Assembly (NCBI GenBank): GCA_905479065.1
Contig: CAJQLB010000029.1
Coordinates: 49,598-113,597 of the forward strand
Reading direction: 5' to 3'
Origin: an uncultured Flavobacteriaceae bacterium
GTDB lineage: Bacteria; Bacteroidota; Bacteroidia; Flavobacteriales; Flavobacteriaceae
DNA length: 64,000 nucleotides
This document shows, in pieces, positions 57,041 through 64,000 of the stretch. The notes beneath the pieces are model-generated. The model was not told the DNA's origin. It saw only the letters and a program-made list of their open reading frames with translations, and did not search any database. A program made the position numbers and the translations under genes. How positions within the stretch are numbered: the stretch's first letter is position 1; every line of letters starts with the position of its first letter.

Positions 57041-58440
57041 TATAATGAAATTGTTTCGGCTAGTTTGATAGCCTTGGTTAAAGCTCCTAATTTGTTGTAA
57101 ACCTCTTGTAATTCATGATCAGGGTTTGATTTTGATACTAATCCAGCACCAGCCTGCCAATGTAATTGGTGATTTTTGCTCAAAAAGGTTCGAATCATAA
57201 TGGCATGATTATAATTGCCTTCAAAATCCATAAACCCGATAGCGCCACCATAAAAAGTTCTACTTGTTGTTTCATAGCGTTCAATTAATTGCATGGCTTT
57301 ATGTTTTGGTGCACCACTTAAGGTTCCTGCAGGAAATGTGTCTGCAACAATGCGCATGGTTGATACATTCGAATGTTTTTTCCCTACCACCTTACTGACA
57401 AGATGTATCACATGAGAAAAAAATTGGACTTCTCTGTATTTTTCAACCACCACTTCATGACCGTTTCTGCTTAAATCGTTTCTCGCTAAGTCTACAAGCA
57501 TCACATGTTCAGCGTTTTCTTTGACATCATTGACAAGGCGTTTTGCCAATTCAGCATCTTTTAAATCATCACCAGTTCTCTTAAATGTACCTGCGATGGG
57601 ATGAATTTCAGCTATTTGATCGCTTACAACTAATTGAGCTTCTGGGGAACTCCCAAATATTTTAAAGTCTCCATAATCAAAGTAGAATAGGTAAGGAGAG
57701 GGATTGATACTTCGAAGTGCCCTGTAAACATTAAACTCATCACCTTTAAAACTTTGATGAAACTTTTTGGATAATACCAATTGAAATACGTCGCCCCTTG
57801 CACAATGTTGTTTTGCAAGCTCTACATGTTCTTTGTAGTCGTTATCAGTTAAGTTAGAGTGAATATCTCCTTCTGCTTTAAATCCATAGGAAGCGAAATT
57901 TTTAGCTTGTATTAAATGTAGTAAGTCATCAACATTATTGTCACTTTCAAAACAATGTGCAAAAATATAAGCTTCATTTTTAAAGTGATCTATAGCGATA
58001 ATATTTTGATAAACAGCATAATAAATATCTGGTATATTAAGGGAGTTTTCCTTTTTTGAAATATCAATATCTTCAAAATACTTCACTGCATCATAAGCGG
58101 TGTAACCAAAAACACCATTATTTATAAATTTAAATTGTTCTTTAGTATCTGCTTTAAACTGTTGCGTAAAGTTGTGAATTTCGGTAGTTACGTCACTATC
58201 TTTTGTTTCCTTAATGGAGCGAATGCCGTCCGGAAATTGTTGTGTTATCAGGTTGTTTTCAACTTTAAAAAAAGCAATTGGGTTAGAGCATACATAAGAA
58301 AAGCTGTTATCGTTAGTATGGTAATCGCTACTTTCAAGTAAGATACTATTGGGATGCCGGTCTCTGATTTTTAAATAAATACTGACTGGGGTAATCGTAT
58401 CGGCTACTATTTTTTTGTAATGAGTGTTTAATTGATACAT
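57040..58440 (-). CDS. trpE: Anthranilate synthase component I
   Basis: The 466-residue chorismate-binding enzyme has EIHPIAGTFKRTG (about 278-290), LVDLARNDLSRNG and PAGTLSGAPKHKAM in the C-terminal catalytic half and an N-terminal part with a feedback-site SxxF-like LLESSDYH (tryptophan binding). It makes anthranilate with TrpG. It is preceded by an attenuator-type leader: terminator hairpin 10-43 bp upstream and the leader peptide trpL beyond it. Confidence 0.97.
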   Translation of the reverse strand: MYQLNTHYKKIVADTITPVSIYLKIRDRHPNSILLESSDYHTNDNSFSYVCSNPIAFFKVENNLITQQFPDGIRSIKETKDSDVTTEIHNFTQQFKADTKEQFKFINNGVFGYTAYDAVKYFEDIDISKKENSLNIPDIYYAVYQNIIAIDHFKNEAYIFAHCFESDNNVDDLLHLIQAKNFASYGFKAEGDIHSNLTDNDYKEHVELAKQHCARGDVFQLVLSKKFHQSFKGDEFNVYRALRSINPSPYLFYFDYGDFKIFGSSPEAQLVVSDQIAEIHPIAGTFKRTGDDLKDAELAKRLVNDVKENAEHVMLVDLARNDLSRNGHEVVVEKYREVQFFSHVIHLVSKVVGKKHSNVSTMRIVADTFPAGTLSGAPKHKAMQLIERYETTSRTFYGGAIGFMDFEGNYNHAIMIRTFLSKNHQLHWQAGAGLVSKSNPDHELQEVYNKLGALTKAIKLAETISL

Positions 58441-58450
58441 ATTATTAACA

Positions 58451-58483
58451 TAAAAAAAAGGCTTGTCGTGAATGACAAGCCTT
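58451..58483 (-). terminator. trp attenuator terminator hairpin
   Basis: On the minus strand AAGGCTTGTC (58483-58474) pairs perfectly with GACAAGCCTT (58467-58458) around a 6-base loop and is followed by a run of eight T at most 10 bp before the trpE ATG. Its position between trpL and trpE makes it the terminator of a ribosome-mediated attenuator. Confidence 0.92.
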
Positions 58484-58508
58484 GATATATTGATTTATAT
58501 ATACTGGT

Positions 58509-58571
58509 TTAGTTCACGAATCTTACGTCTCGAGAATACCACCACCATGTATGATTTAAATTATTTTTCAT
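58509..58571 (-). CDS. trpL: trp leader peptide with Trp-Trp-Trp
   Basis: A 20-residue reading frame with ATG at 58571 and TAA at 58511-58509 encodes MKNNLNHTWWWYSRDVRFVN. Three consecutive TGG codons (58547-58539) in a 20-residue peptide, directly between a consensus promoter and a terminator upstream of trpE, is the classical layout of a ribosome-mediated trp attenuator. It is too short to be found by ordinary gene calling. The last codons (TTC GTG AAC) contain TCGTGAA, complementary to TTCACGA (58472-58466) in the terminator loop and arm, a candidate antiterminator pairing. Confidence 0.9.
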   Translation of the reverse strand: MKNNLNHTWWWYSRDVRFVN

Positions 58572-58582
58572 TAATTCTTAAT

Positions 58583-58613
58583 CAAAGGTAGAAATGAATT
58601 TTAAATTATCAAA
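58583..58613 (-). promoter_or_regulatory. trp operon promoter, TTTG-N19-TACCTTTG
   Basis: On the minus strand TTTG (58613-58610), 19 bp, then TACCTTTG (58590-58583): an exact match to the Bacteroidota consensus. Initiation is expected near 58577, giving a leader with the trpL ATG only a few bases from the 5' end. Confidence 0.88.
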
Positions 58614-58718
58614 TGTTTTTGTCAAAAATATCTTTAAACCAATGAGGAGTTGGTGTTAAATCATAAATTAGTGTGTTAAAATTTCTGATTACTACAGTGA
58701 GATTATTATTTTTAAGAC

Positions 58719-59252
58719 ATGAAACTACTGCTTATTTTTTTGATTTTATTAGGGGTGTCGTGTAAAACCGATAAGCATGATGAGGTGGCTTTAAAATTAC
58801 TTACTGTTGAAAAAACACAGTCAATTGATGTCCCTAGTCTTGAAATTTTAAATTATGCAGGTTTGGAACCATATTTATCAAAAGAAGACTCTTTGACGTA
58901 TGTTGTAAACTTTTGGGCAACCTGGTGTGCACCCTGTGTGAAAGAATTACCTCATTTTGAGAAGTTAAATAATCAATACAAAAACCAAAATGTTGAGGTT
59001 CTGCTCGTCAGTTTAGATTTTCCAAGTCAGTATGATAAAAAATTAAAACCGTTTATTGAAAAACATCAATTAAAATCAAAAATTTTGGTTCTTGATGACG
59101 TTGATCAAAATAGCTGGATACCAAAGGTTGATAGCAATTGGGATGGTGCTATCCCTGTAACACTTATTTATAATAAGAGAAAACGTCAATTTTATGACAG
59201 AACCTTTGATTATGCAGAGTTAGAAAATGAATTAAAACAATTTATAAACTAA
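58719..59252 (+). CDS. TlpA-like thioredoxin lipoprotein
   Basis: The 177-residue protein has a lipoprotein signal peptide (LGVSC, C15) and a thioredoxin-fold domain with the active-site WATWCAPC (C70 and C73), the TlpA/ResA form. It probably reduces disulfides in the periplasm for cytochrome or protein maturation. It is followed after 6 bp by a second thioredoxin-like protein. Confidence 0.9.
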   Translation: MKLLLIFLILLGVSCKTDKHDEVALKLLTVEKTQSIDVPSLEILNYAGLEPYLSKEDSLTYVVNFWATWCAPCVKELPHFEKLNNQYKNQNVEVLLVSLDFPSQYDKKLKPFIEKHQLKSKILVLDDVDQNSWIPKVDSNWDGAIPVTLIYNKRKRQFYDRTFDYAELENELKQFIN

Positions 59253-59258
59253 GTTAAT

Positions 59259-59879
59259 ATGAGATTTAATAAAATTATCACGCTGGTAATAACGGCGTTT
59301 CTATTAAGTGCCTTTACCAATGTAAATACACCTACTGTTATTCAAGGATATGATATCGGTGACATTGCCACAGATTTTTCATTAAGAAATATTGATGGCC
59401 AGATGGTTACGTTGGCAGATTACGAAAATGTCAAAGGGTTCATAATTATTTTTACGTGTAATACCTGCCCCTATGCCGTTCAATATGAGGATAGAATTAT
59501 TGCACTTAATAACAAATATGTTGATCAAGGATTCCCGGTAATTGCGATTATGCCGAATAACCCGATCATAAAAACAGGGGACAATCCAAAAGCGATGAAA
59601 GCTAGAGCAACCTCAAAAGGATTCACATTTCCTTATTTATTTGACGAAGGGCAAAAAATATATCCTCAGTATGGAGCCACTAAGACACCTCAAGTCTATT
59701 TATTGGAAAAAACAAACGAAGGTAATATTGTGAGATATATTGGGGCTATTGATGATAACTATAAAGACGTTAAATTGGTTAACACAAAATATGTTGAGGA
59801 AGCTATTGAAGCGTTAAAAAATGGCAATGCTATTGAAGAATCTAAGACTCGAACAATTGGATGTTCTATAAAAAGTTAA
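59259..59879 (+). CDS. Secreted AhpC/TSA-type thioredoxin-like protein
   Basis: The 206-residue protein has a signal peptide (about 1-20) and a redoxin domain with FTCNTCPYA (C67, C70) and a cis-Pro loop TKTPQVYLL. It resembles secreted redoxin proteins that follow TlpA genes in Bacteroidota. Its redox partner is unknown. It is 6 bp from the upstream TlpA-like gene and thus in one operon. Confidence 0.88.
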   Translation: MRFNKIITLVITAFLLSAFTNVNTPTVIQGYDIGDIATDFSLRNIDGQMVTLADYENVKGFIIIFTCNTCPYAVQYEDRIIALNNKYVDQGFPVIAIMPNNPIIKTGDNPKAMKARATSKGFTFPYLFDEGQKIYPQYGATKTPQVYLLEKTNEGNIVRYIGAIDDNYKDVKLVNTKYVEEAIEALKNGNAIEESKTRTIGCSIKS

Positions 59880-59963
59880 ATAACTTTGAAATTAAGGATG
59901 GTATAAGTGCTAATTTTCACATAAAATGAAAAGAAATAGTAACTTCGTAAAAAAAGATAAGTC

Positions 59964-60275
59964 GTGGATTTAACACAAAACGAGTGGCAACTGCAGCTCA
60001 ATGAAGCAACTGATGCGGTTGTATTAGATGTCAGAACTGATTATGAATTTGATGAGGGGTATATTTCAAATGCAATAAATTTAGATCTTTATGAGGCCCA
60101 AAAGTTTATGGATAAAATGGCCTCTTTAGATAAACAAAAAAGCTATTACATCTACTGTAAATCAGGTAGTCGCAGCAGTCAAGCATGTGCTTTAATGAAT
60201 CAAATGGGTTTTGAAAAAACTTATAATTTATTAGGAGGAATTACAGAATGGGAGGGACCTATAATTCAACATTAA
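59964..60275 (+). CDS. Rhodanese-like domain protein (GTG start)
   Basis: The 103-residue single-domain rhodanese has the active-site Cys65 in YCKSGSRSSQ and the DVRTDYEFDEGY strand motif. It transfers sulfane sulfur or acts as a persulfide carrier. The start is a GTG at 59964; no closer ATG precedes the DVR motif, so GTG is accepted. No signal peptide, so it is cytosolic. Confidence 0.87.
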   Translation: MDLTQNEWQLQLNEATDAVVLDVRTDYEFDEGYISNAINLDLYEAQKFMDKMASLDKQKSYYIYCKSGSRSSQACALMNQMGFEKTYNLLGGITEWEGPIIQH

Positions 60276-60285
60276 TAGTCGAAAC

Positions 60286-60690
60286 ATGAAACAGTTTTAT
60301 ATGTTACTGTGTTTAATAATTATCTGTCCTATTGGGTGTGATAAAGCTGATTCAAAGGGTGTCATAAAACTCGTAACTGTTGAAGAATTTAAGGAATTAG
60401 ACGCGTTAAGAGATGTTCAACTATTAGATATTCGCACGCCTGAGGAATATAAGAGTGGTTACATAGAAGGTTATGGAAATATGGATTATCTATCTGATAC
60501 ATTTAAAGAGGAGATGGAAACTTTAGACAAATCAAAACCTATTGTTATTTATTGTCGCTCTGGCGGACGAAGTGGTAGATGTGCTACCTTGATGTTGGAA
60601 ATAGGGTTTAAAGAAATATATGATTTAGAAGGCGGTATCATTCAATGGAAGGCAGAAAATAACCCTGTAATTGTAAACTCCGAAAATTAG
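60286..60690 (+). CDS. Exported rhodanese-like protein
   Basis: The 134-residue protein has a hydrophobic N terminus with a Cys at 18 (PIGC), so it may be a lipoprotein, and a rhodanese domain with DIRTPEEY and the active-site C90 in YCRSGGRSGR. It is the periplasmic counterpart of the cytosolic rhodanese 10 bp upstream. Together with TlpA-like and redoxin proteins this forms a thiol/sulfane-sulfur cluster. Its end overlaps the kinase gene on the other strand by 4 bp. Confidence 0.88.
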   Translation: MKQFYMLLCLIIICPIGCDKADSKGVIKLVTVEEFKELDALRDVQLLDIRTPEEYKSGYIEGYGNMDYLSDTFKEEMETLDKSKPIVIYCRSGGRSGRCATLMLEIGFKEIYDLEGGIIQWKAENNPVIVNSEN

Positions 60691-61751
60691 AAATTATTCT
60701 GTATTAATTGCTTTTCAATGATATATGTGATGTCATCTTGATATTTCAAAGCTTTCTTCGTAAACTCAAATAAACTGATACAACGATCTAAATTTTGATT
60801 TTTGTAACTAACTTTATAATAAATATTTCCGTTTAAATAATCCGTCAATGCTCTCAATCCATGCATGAAAGGCATTAAAGCACAAGATATTGGTAGTAAT
60901 TTAATTTCTTTTTCTGTTAATTTGAAATTATGAGTAAACATTCCCTTAACGAACTCTTCAAATAAGGTTAAATTAAAATTAATATTGGTAATAACTTGCT
61001 CATCCTCTTTTGATTCGCTTACAACAGTTCTTACAGCATCTCCAAAGTCATAATGAAAATAACCCGCCATCAGCGTATCTAAATCTACAAGACACAGTGC
61101 TTTTTTAGATGTCTTGTCGAAAAGAATATTATTTAATTTGGTGTCGTTGTGACAAAGACGGCACGGTAGTTTGGTTGTGTAAAAAGTTTCAAAATAAGCT
61201 TTGTTTGTTAAAGCAAATGTTATTTCGTTACTAGCTGTTTTATGTAATTGCTTGGATGTTTTTTCAAGTGACTCTTGAAACTCATTTATTTTTGACGGTA
61301 AATGATTCAAATTTGCAATAGTTGTTGTAAAGTTATCTATATTGACATGCTTTAATAAAGAATGAAAATTTCCAAGTAAACGCCCAGCTTCAAAGGCTAT
61401 GTTGACATCACTTGTATAACTAAAAACCTCGCTGTTCGGTACAAAGGAGTATAATCGCCAATAGGTGTCATTGTGTTGGTAAACAAGACTGTTTTCAAGT
61501 GTTTTAATGATGGAAAACGTCGTGTAATCACTATTTTTTAAAACATGTAATGCTTGTTTAATATTTAATTGTAAGGCATTCACATCCGTGAAAATAGTGT
61601 GATTTATTTTTTGTAAAACATAATGTGGCCCATTGAGATCACTGATCAAATACGTATCATTAATAAAGCCTTCGTTAATAGGACTTATCGTAACTTTTTT
61701 AAGTTTAACTTTAAATTGATCTAATATAAACGCTAACACTAAATCATCCAT
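60687..61751 (-). CDS. APH-family phosphotransferase (hexosamine 1-kinase-like)
   Basis: The 354-residue protein has the APH/choline-kinase fold: NEGFINDTYLI (about 26-36), the catalytic H201-N-D203 (LCHNDTKLNN) and the metal-binding VDLDTLMAG (D223/D225). Its start resembles N-acetylhexosamine 1-kinase (NahK) type enzymes, and it is 13 bp from a sugar-nucleotidyltransferase-like gene, an arrangement expected for a sugar salvage route. The sugar is uncertain. Antibiotic resistance is unlikely. Confidence 0.82.
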   Translation of the reverse strand: MDDLVLAFILDQFKVKLKKVTISPINEGFINDTYLISDLNGPHYVLQKINHTIFTDVNALQLNIKQALHVLKNSDYTTFSIIKTLENSLVYQHNDTYWRLYSFVPNSEVFSYTSDVNIAFEAGRLLGNFHSLLKHVNIDNFTTTIANLNHLPSKINEFQESLEKTSKQLHKTASNEITFALTNKAYFETFYTTKLPCRLCHNDTKLNNILFDKTSKKALCLVDLDTLMAGYFHYDFGDAVRTVVSESKEDEQVITNINFNLTLFEEFVKGMFTHNFKLTEKEIKLLPISCALMPFMHGLRALTDYLNGNIYYKVSYKNQNLDRCISLFEFTKKALKYQDDITYIIEKQLIQNNF

Positions 61752-61764
61752 GGGTTATGGGGTA

Positions 61765-62649
61765 TTATGACCACAGAGGAGAGGGGTATTGCTCTTGTTT
61801 CGTTAAGTTGCTTAAAGTACTTACTGCCTCAGCTTTATCTTCATAATACGTCACGCCAAACCAATCACTGTTGGCTGCGATGACCTCTATATTAATTAAA
61901 CCATTAACCATCATTTCTTGTGCTACAAAAGGCAAATAAATTTCACTTTTTTCCAAGTTTTTAGGAACGTTTAAAAAATTACTAAAATAAGTTTCTATAT
62001 ACTCAAAAATTGATGCGTTACAAATCCAAAAATTCATGGAAACAATGGTGTCAGGATCTAATTCATTGTTCGAATCTTCATCGACAATACGACCATCAAT
62101 ATCTCCAATTTTGGTGTGCTCTTGAATAGATAAAAGATGGTTGCCATCAACATTACAAACTCCTCGTGAAACGGAACCATGTTCTGAAAGCGTGTCTTTT
62201 AAATTATAACCCACAAGAGCATAAGTATTCTTTGACTCAAGAGAATTAATAAATTGAGCGGCACTTTTAAAGGCATTCTTCCCGTAATAATCGTCTGCAT
62301 TGATAATCACAAAATCATCATTTATAACATCCTTAGCGCACCATACAGCATGAGCTGTTCCCCAAGGCTTAATGCGTTCGGTTGTCACAGATGCTCCTGT
62401 CGGTAGATTATTAATGTCTTGTACTAAAACATCCAAGGTTATTGTTTCTGGAATTCTGGCAGATAAATACTCCTTTAAATATTCCTGATTTTCCGCTTTC
62501 GTAATCACTACGATATGATTAAAACCGTTAGAAATCGCATCAAAAATGCTATATTCTAATAAAAATTCCTCACACGGTCCTAAACCGTCAAATTGTTTTA
62601 ATTTTCCATAGCGACTTCCACTTCCGGCAGCCATTAATAATAACGTCAT
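61765..62649 (-). CDS. Nucleotidyltransferase (sugar-1-phosphate type)
   Basis: From the ATG at 62649 the protein has 294 residues; the reading frame is open to 62751, but the earlier part does not look like the family. It begins MTLLLMAAGSGSRYGKLKQ, the NTP-binding signature (Gly-rich loop and Lys), followed by VIINADDYYGK with the metal-binding Asp. A -7 box on the minus strand at 62669-62676 supports this start. It probably joins a nucleoside monophosphate to the product of the adjacent kinase. Confidence 0.82.
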   Translation of the reverse strand: MTLLLMAAGSGSRYGKLKQFDGLGPCEEFLLEYSIFDAISNGFNHIVVITKAENQEYLKEYLSARIPETITLDVLVQDINNLPTGASVTTERIKPWGTAHAVWCAKDVINDDFVIINADDYYGKNAFKSAAQFINSLESKNTYALVGYNLKDTLSEHGSVSRGVCNVDGNHLLSIQEHTKIGDIDGRIVDEDSNNELDPDTIVSMNFWICNASIFEYIETYFSNFLNVPKNLEKSEIYLPFVAQEMMVNGLINIEVIAANSDWFGVTYYEDKAEAVSTLSNLTKQEQYPSPLWS

Positions 62650-62668
62650 AAATAATAAAATTAGATCA

Positions 62669-62676
62669 CAAAAATA
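62669..62676 (-). promoter_or_regulatory. -7 promoter box TATTTTTG for the nucleotidyltransferase-kinase unit
   Basis: Box on the minus strand ending 19 bp before the ATG at 62649. No TTG at the usual -33 spacing was found. It argues for the internal ATG start. Confidence 0.45.
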
Positions 62677-62886
62677 GAGTTTTGACATCAAATTAGAAAG
62701 ATTATAGTGAACTAACTTTAGCATAATTATGATGGTTTTTAATCGTTTCAATGTGCTATAATTTTCTGTTTAACGATGAACTCTGGGTTTATACAGATAA
62801 ATTTATGAAACTAAAGACAAGAGGTTGTATTCTCGTGGTATCGAAAGATTTCGTATCTTATGATAACCATTAAAAAGTAATTCAGA

Positions 62887-63195
62887 ATGTTTATATTTCA
62901 AATATATATGAGAGGAGAATTGATTTTATTTATTGTCATGGGATTGTTTATTTTGAGTATTTTTGTCTACTCATTTGGCACAAAAGGTTTTACTAAGTAT
63001 CGCGATAAACTGCTTTCAGAACGGCGACATAGTAAATCTCAAAAACGAGAACAACAGTTTAAAACAGAAATGGATTACAGACAAAAGCAACGTGATGAAT
63101 TCTATCGAAAAGCAAGAGAAAGAAGTCAAGAGATTCAAAAAGAGTTACAACATTTAGAGTCGCTAAAATTAAAAATTGATGCGATGAATGATTAA
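62887..63195 (+). CDS. Small membrane-anchored coiled-coil protein of unknown function
   Basis: The 102-residue protein has one transmembrane helix (about residues 11-31) followed by a highly charged Arg/Lys/Glu/Gln-rich helix from about 33 to the end that should form a coiled coil. A second ATG at residue 8 (62908) may be the true start. I do not recognise a family. Its stop codon overlaps that of the nitroreductase gene by 4 bp. Confidence 0.6.
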   Translation: MFIFQIYMRGELILFIVMGLFILSIFVYSFGTKGFTKYRDKLLSERRHSKSQKREQQFKTEMDYRQKQRDEFYRKARERSQEIQKELQHLESLKLKIDAMND

Positions 63196-63923
63196 TCAAT
63201 CACGTGATAAACATCTCCAAATGGCACTCTAAATCGCTCACCATAAATTCCTTTATCATCTCGTTTTCCACAACTTATTATCATGTTAATTTCTGCTGTT
63301 TTTGGAATTCCAACAATGTGCTTTACTCGTAGTGTATCACATCCTTCCATAGGACAAGTGTCATATCCAATTTCTGACATACTAATCATGAAATTTTGAG
63401 CAGCTAGTGCAGCGCTTTTATGCGCAACAATTCGCATATCACTCAGTCTTGCTTGTCGGTAAATGGGTCTAAATAGTCCTATAATTTGAAAGACAACATA
63501 TTTAAGGATACCGAGAATACCTAGAATGTCAAAGTAGGTAACTGGGATTATCTTTTGATAATAATTTAAAGCCACCTTTTTACGTTTTACCAGACGTTCT
63601 TCCATGTTGGGCTTATCGAAAACCTTATTTATGAATGTAATATTGGCTTTACTTCGTTTTTTCCATAAATCTTTTCTAGCAACGACTATCACAAGTTGTT
63701 GTGCTGTTTTCGCAGCATTTTGGTTAAAGCTGGCATGAGCTATATTTTTTATCACTTCTTTATTGGTAATATGATAAAATTCCCATAGTTGTAAATTACT
63801 GCTTGTAGGTGCTAACACAGCATTTTTAAGGCACTCTTTGACTTTCGAGGTTTCGATGTCTTCGTTTGTGTATACTCTACAAGAACGCCTGTAGGCAATG
63901 GCTTCTGAAACTGTTTTGTTCAT
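63192..63923 (-). CDS. Nitroreductase family protein
   Basis: The 243-residue flavin enzyme has the nitroreductase start AIAYRRSCRVYTNEDIE (RRS/R-type FMN contact), VLAPTSSNLQLWEF, and the later AAQNFMISMSEIGYDTCPMEG. It reduces an oxidised substrate with FMN and NAD(P)H; the substrate is unknown. A hydrophobic central insertion at about residues 126-150 is unusual for the family and may associate with the membrane. Confidence 0.87.
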   Translation of the reverse strand: MNKTVSEAIAYRRSCRVYTNEDIETSKVKECLKNAVLAPTSSNLQLWEFYHITNKEVIKNIAHASFNQNAAKTAQQLVIVVARKDLWKKRSKANITFINKVFDKPNMEERLVKRKKVALNYYQKIIPVTYFDILGILGILKYVVFQIIGLFRPIYRQARLSDMRIVAHKSAALAAQNFMISMSEIGYDTCPMEGCDTLRVKHIVGIPKTAEINMIISCGKRDDKGIYGERFRVPFGDVYHVID

Positions 63924-63924
63924 A

Positions 63925-64000
63925 TTAAATAAATAAGTTAGGAGATAAATCTTTTACAAAATCTGTGACTTTCAATAGTTCTTGATAATGATTGTGTAAG
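63925..64000 (-). CDS. Partial gene at the window edge, C-terminal 24 residues
   Basis: On the minus strand a frame open from the edge ends with TAA at 63927-63925, two bases before the nitroreductase ATG: LHNHYQELLKVTDFVKDLSPNLFI. The tight spacing suggests the end of an upstream gene in the same operon. The rest is outside the window and the product cannot be named. Confidence 0.45.
   Translation of the reverse strand, partial: LHNHYQELLKVTDFVKDLSPNLFI

Noticed and set aside
62650..62751. N-terminal extension of the nucleotidyltransferase
   Set aside because: The 34 extra codons do not match the family, and a -7 box lies inside them; the internal ATG at 62649 is the better start.
1..64000. 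CRISPR arrays, insertion sequences, prophage
   Set aside because: No regularly spaced repeats, transposase or phage structural genes were seen.

Overview
The window is a contiguous, AT-rich (roughly one-third G+C by eye) chromosomal segment from a member of the Bacteroidota, most likely class Flavobacteriia. Evidence: TAnnTTTG -7 boxes typical of the phylum, almost no Shine-Dalgarno sequences (rpsU is a clear exception), family-typical genes (DUF5916, DUF4369 and DUF3467 proteins, NamZ/DUF1343, FtsX-like permeases, a TonB-receptor-like barrel), and the order rpsU - xerC - hpf - tRNAs - tuf - tRNA-Trp - secE - nusG - rplKAJL - rpoBC. I see no prophage, insertion sequence, CRISPR array or plasmid gene. 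The gene content is chromosomal and mostly core.

Layout. 1-8.4 kb: end of an outer-membrane receptor, an amidohydrolase lipoprotein, a methyltransferase, a cysteine-cluster protein, secreted proteins of unknown function, a sterol-desaturase-type hydroxylase, and the abutting divergent pair namZ / FtsX-like permease. 8.5-18.3 kb: cysteine synthase, DUF1015, a GNAT enzyme, a DUF885 lipoprotein, PspC plus a K+ channel, an alanine/Na+ symporter, a helix-hairpin-helix protein and an acyl-CoA dehydrogenase. 18.3-33.1 kb: the translation/transcription core with five tRNA genes (Thr-TGT, Tyr-GTA, Gly-TCC, Thr-GGT, Trp-CCA). 33.2-41.9 kb: DUF3467, prfC, idi, a PTPS/QueD-like gene, manA, a DUF4369 lipoprotein, and a DUF5916 outer-membrane protein followed by a DUF819 permease. 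41.9-42.6 kb: the only long gene-free stretch, with two strong terminators and several potential RNA stems. 42.6-51.5 kb: AlkB-like, VanX-like and PhzF-like proteins, a response regulator / H-NOX / histidine kinase cluster, a homocysteine methyltransferase, an RhlE-type helicase and VF530. 51.6-58.6 kb (minus strand): trpL-trpEGDCFBA-trmL. 58.7-64 kb: thioredoxin/rhodanese cluster, sugar-kinase-like and nucleotidyltransferase pair, nitroreductase.

The regulatory findings are the most rewarding. The trp operon has a complete attenuation leader: a consensus promoter (TTTG-N19-TACCTTTG), a 20-residue leader peptide with three consecutive Trp codons, a candidate antiterminator pairing, and a strong terminator just before trpE. 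rpsU has a strong Shine-Dalgarno sequence, matching the bS21 autoregulation model for Flavobacteriia. The tRNA operon promoter overlaps a terminator-like hairpin. The H-NOX protein retains its proximal His and the YxSxR heme motif, and lies between a one-domain response regulator and a PAS/GAF histidine kinase, suggesting a nitric-oxide (or other gas) sensing pathway.
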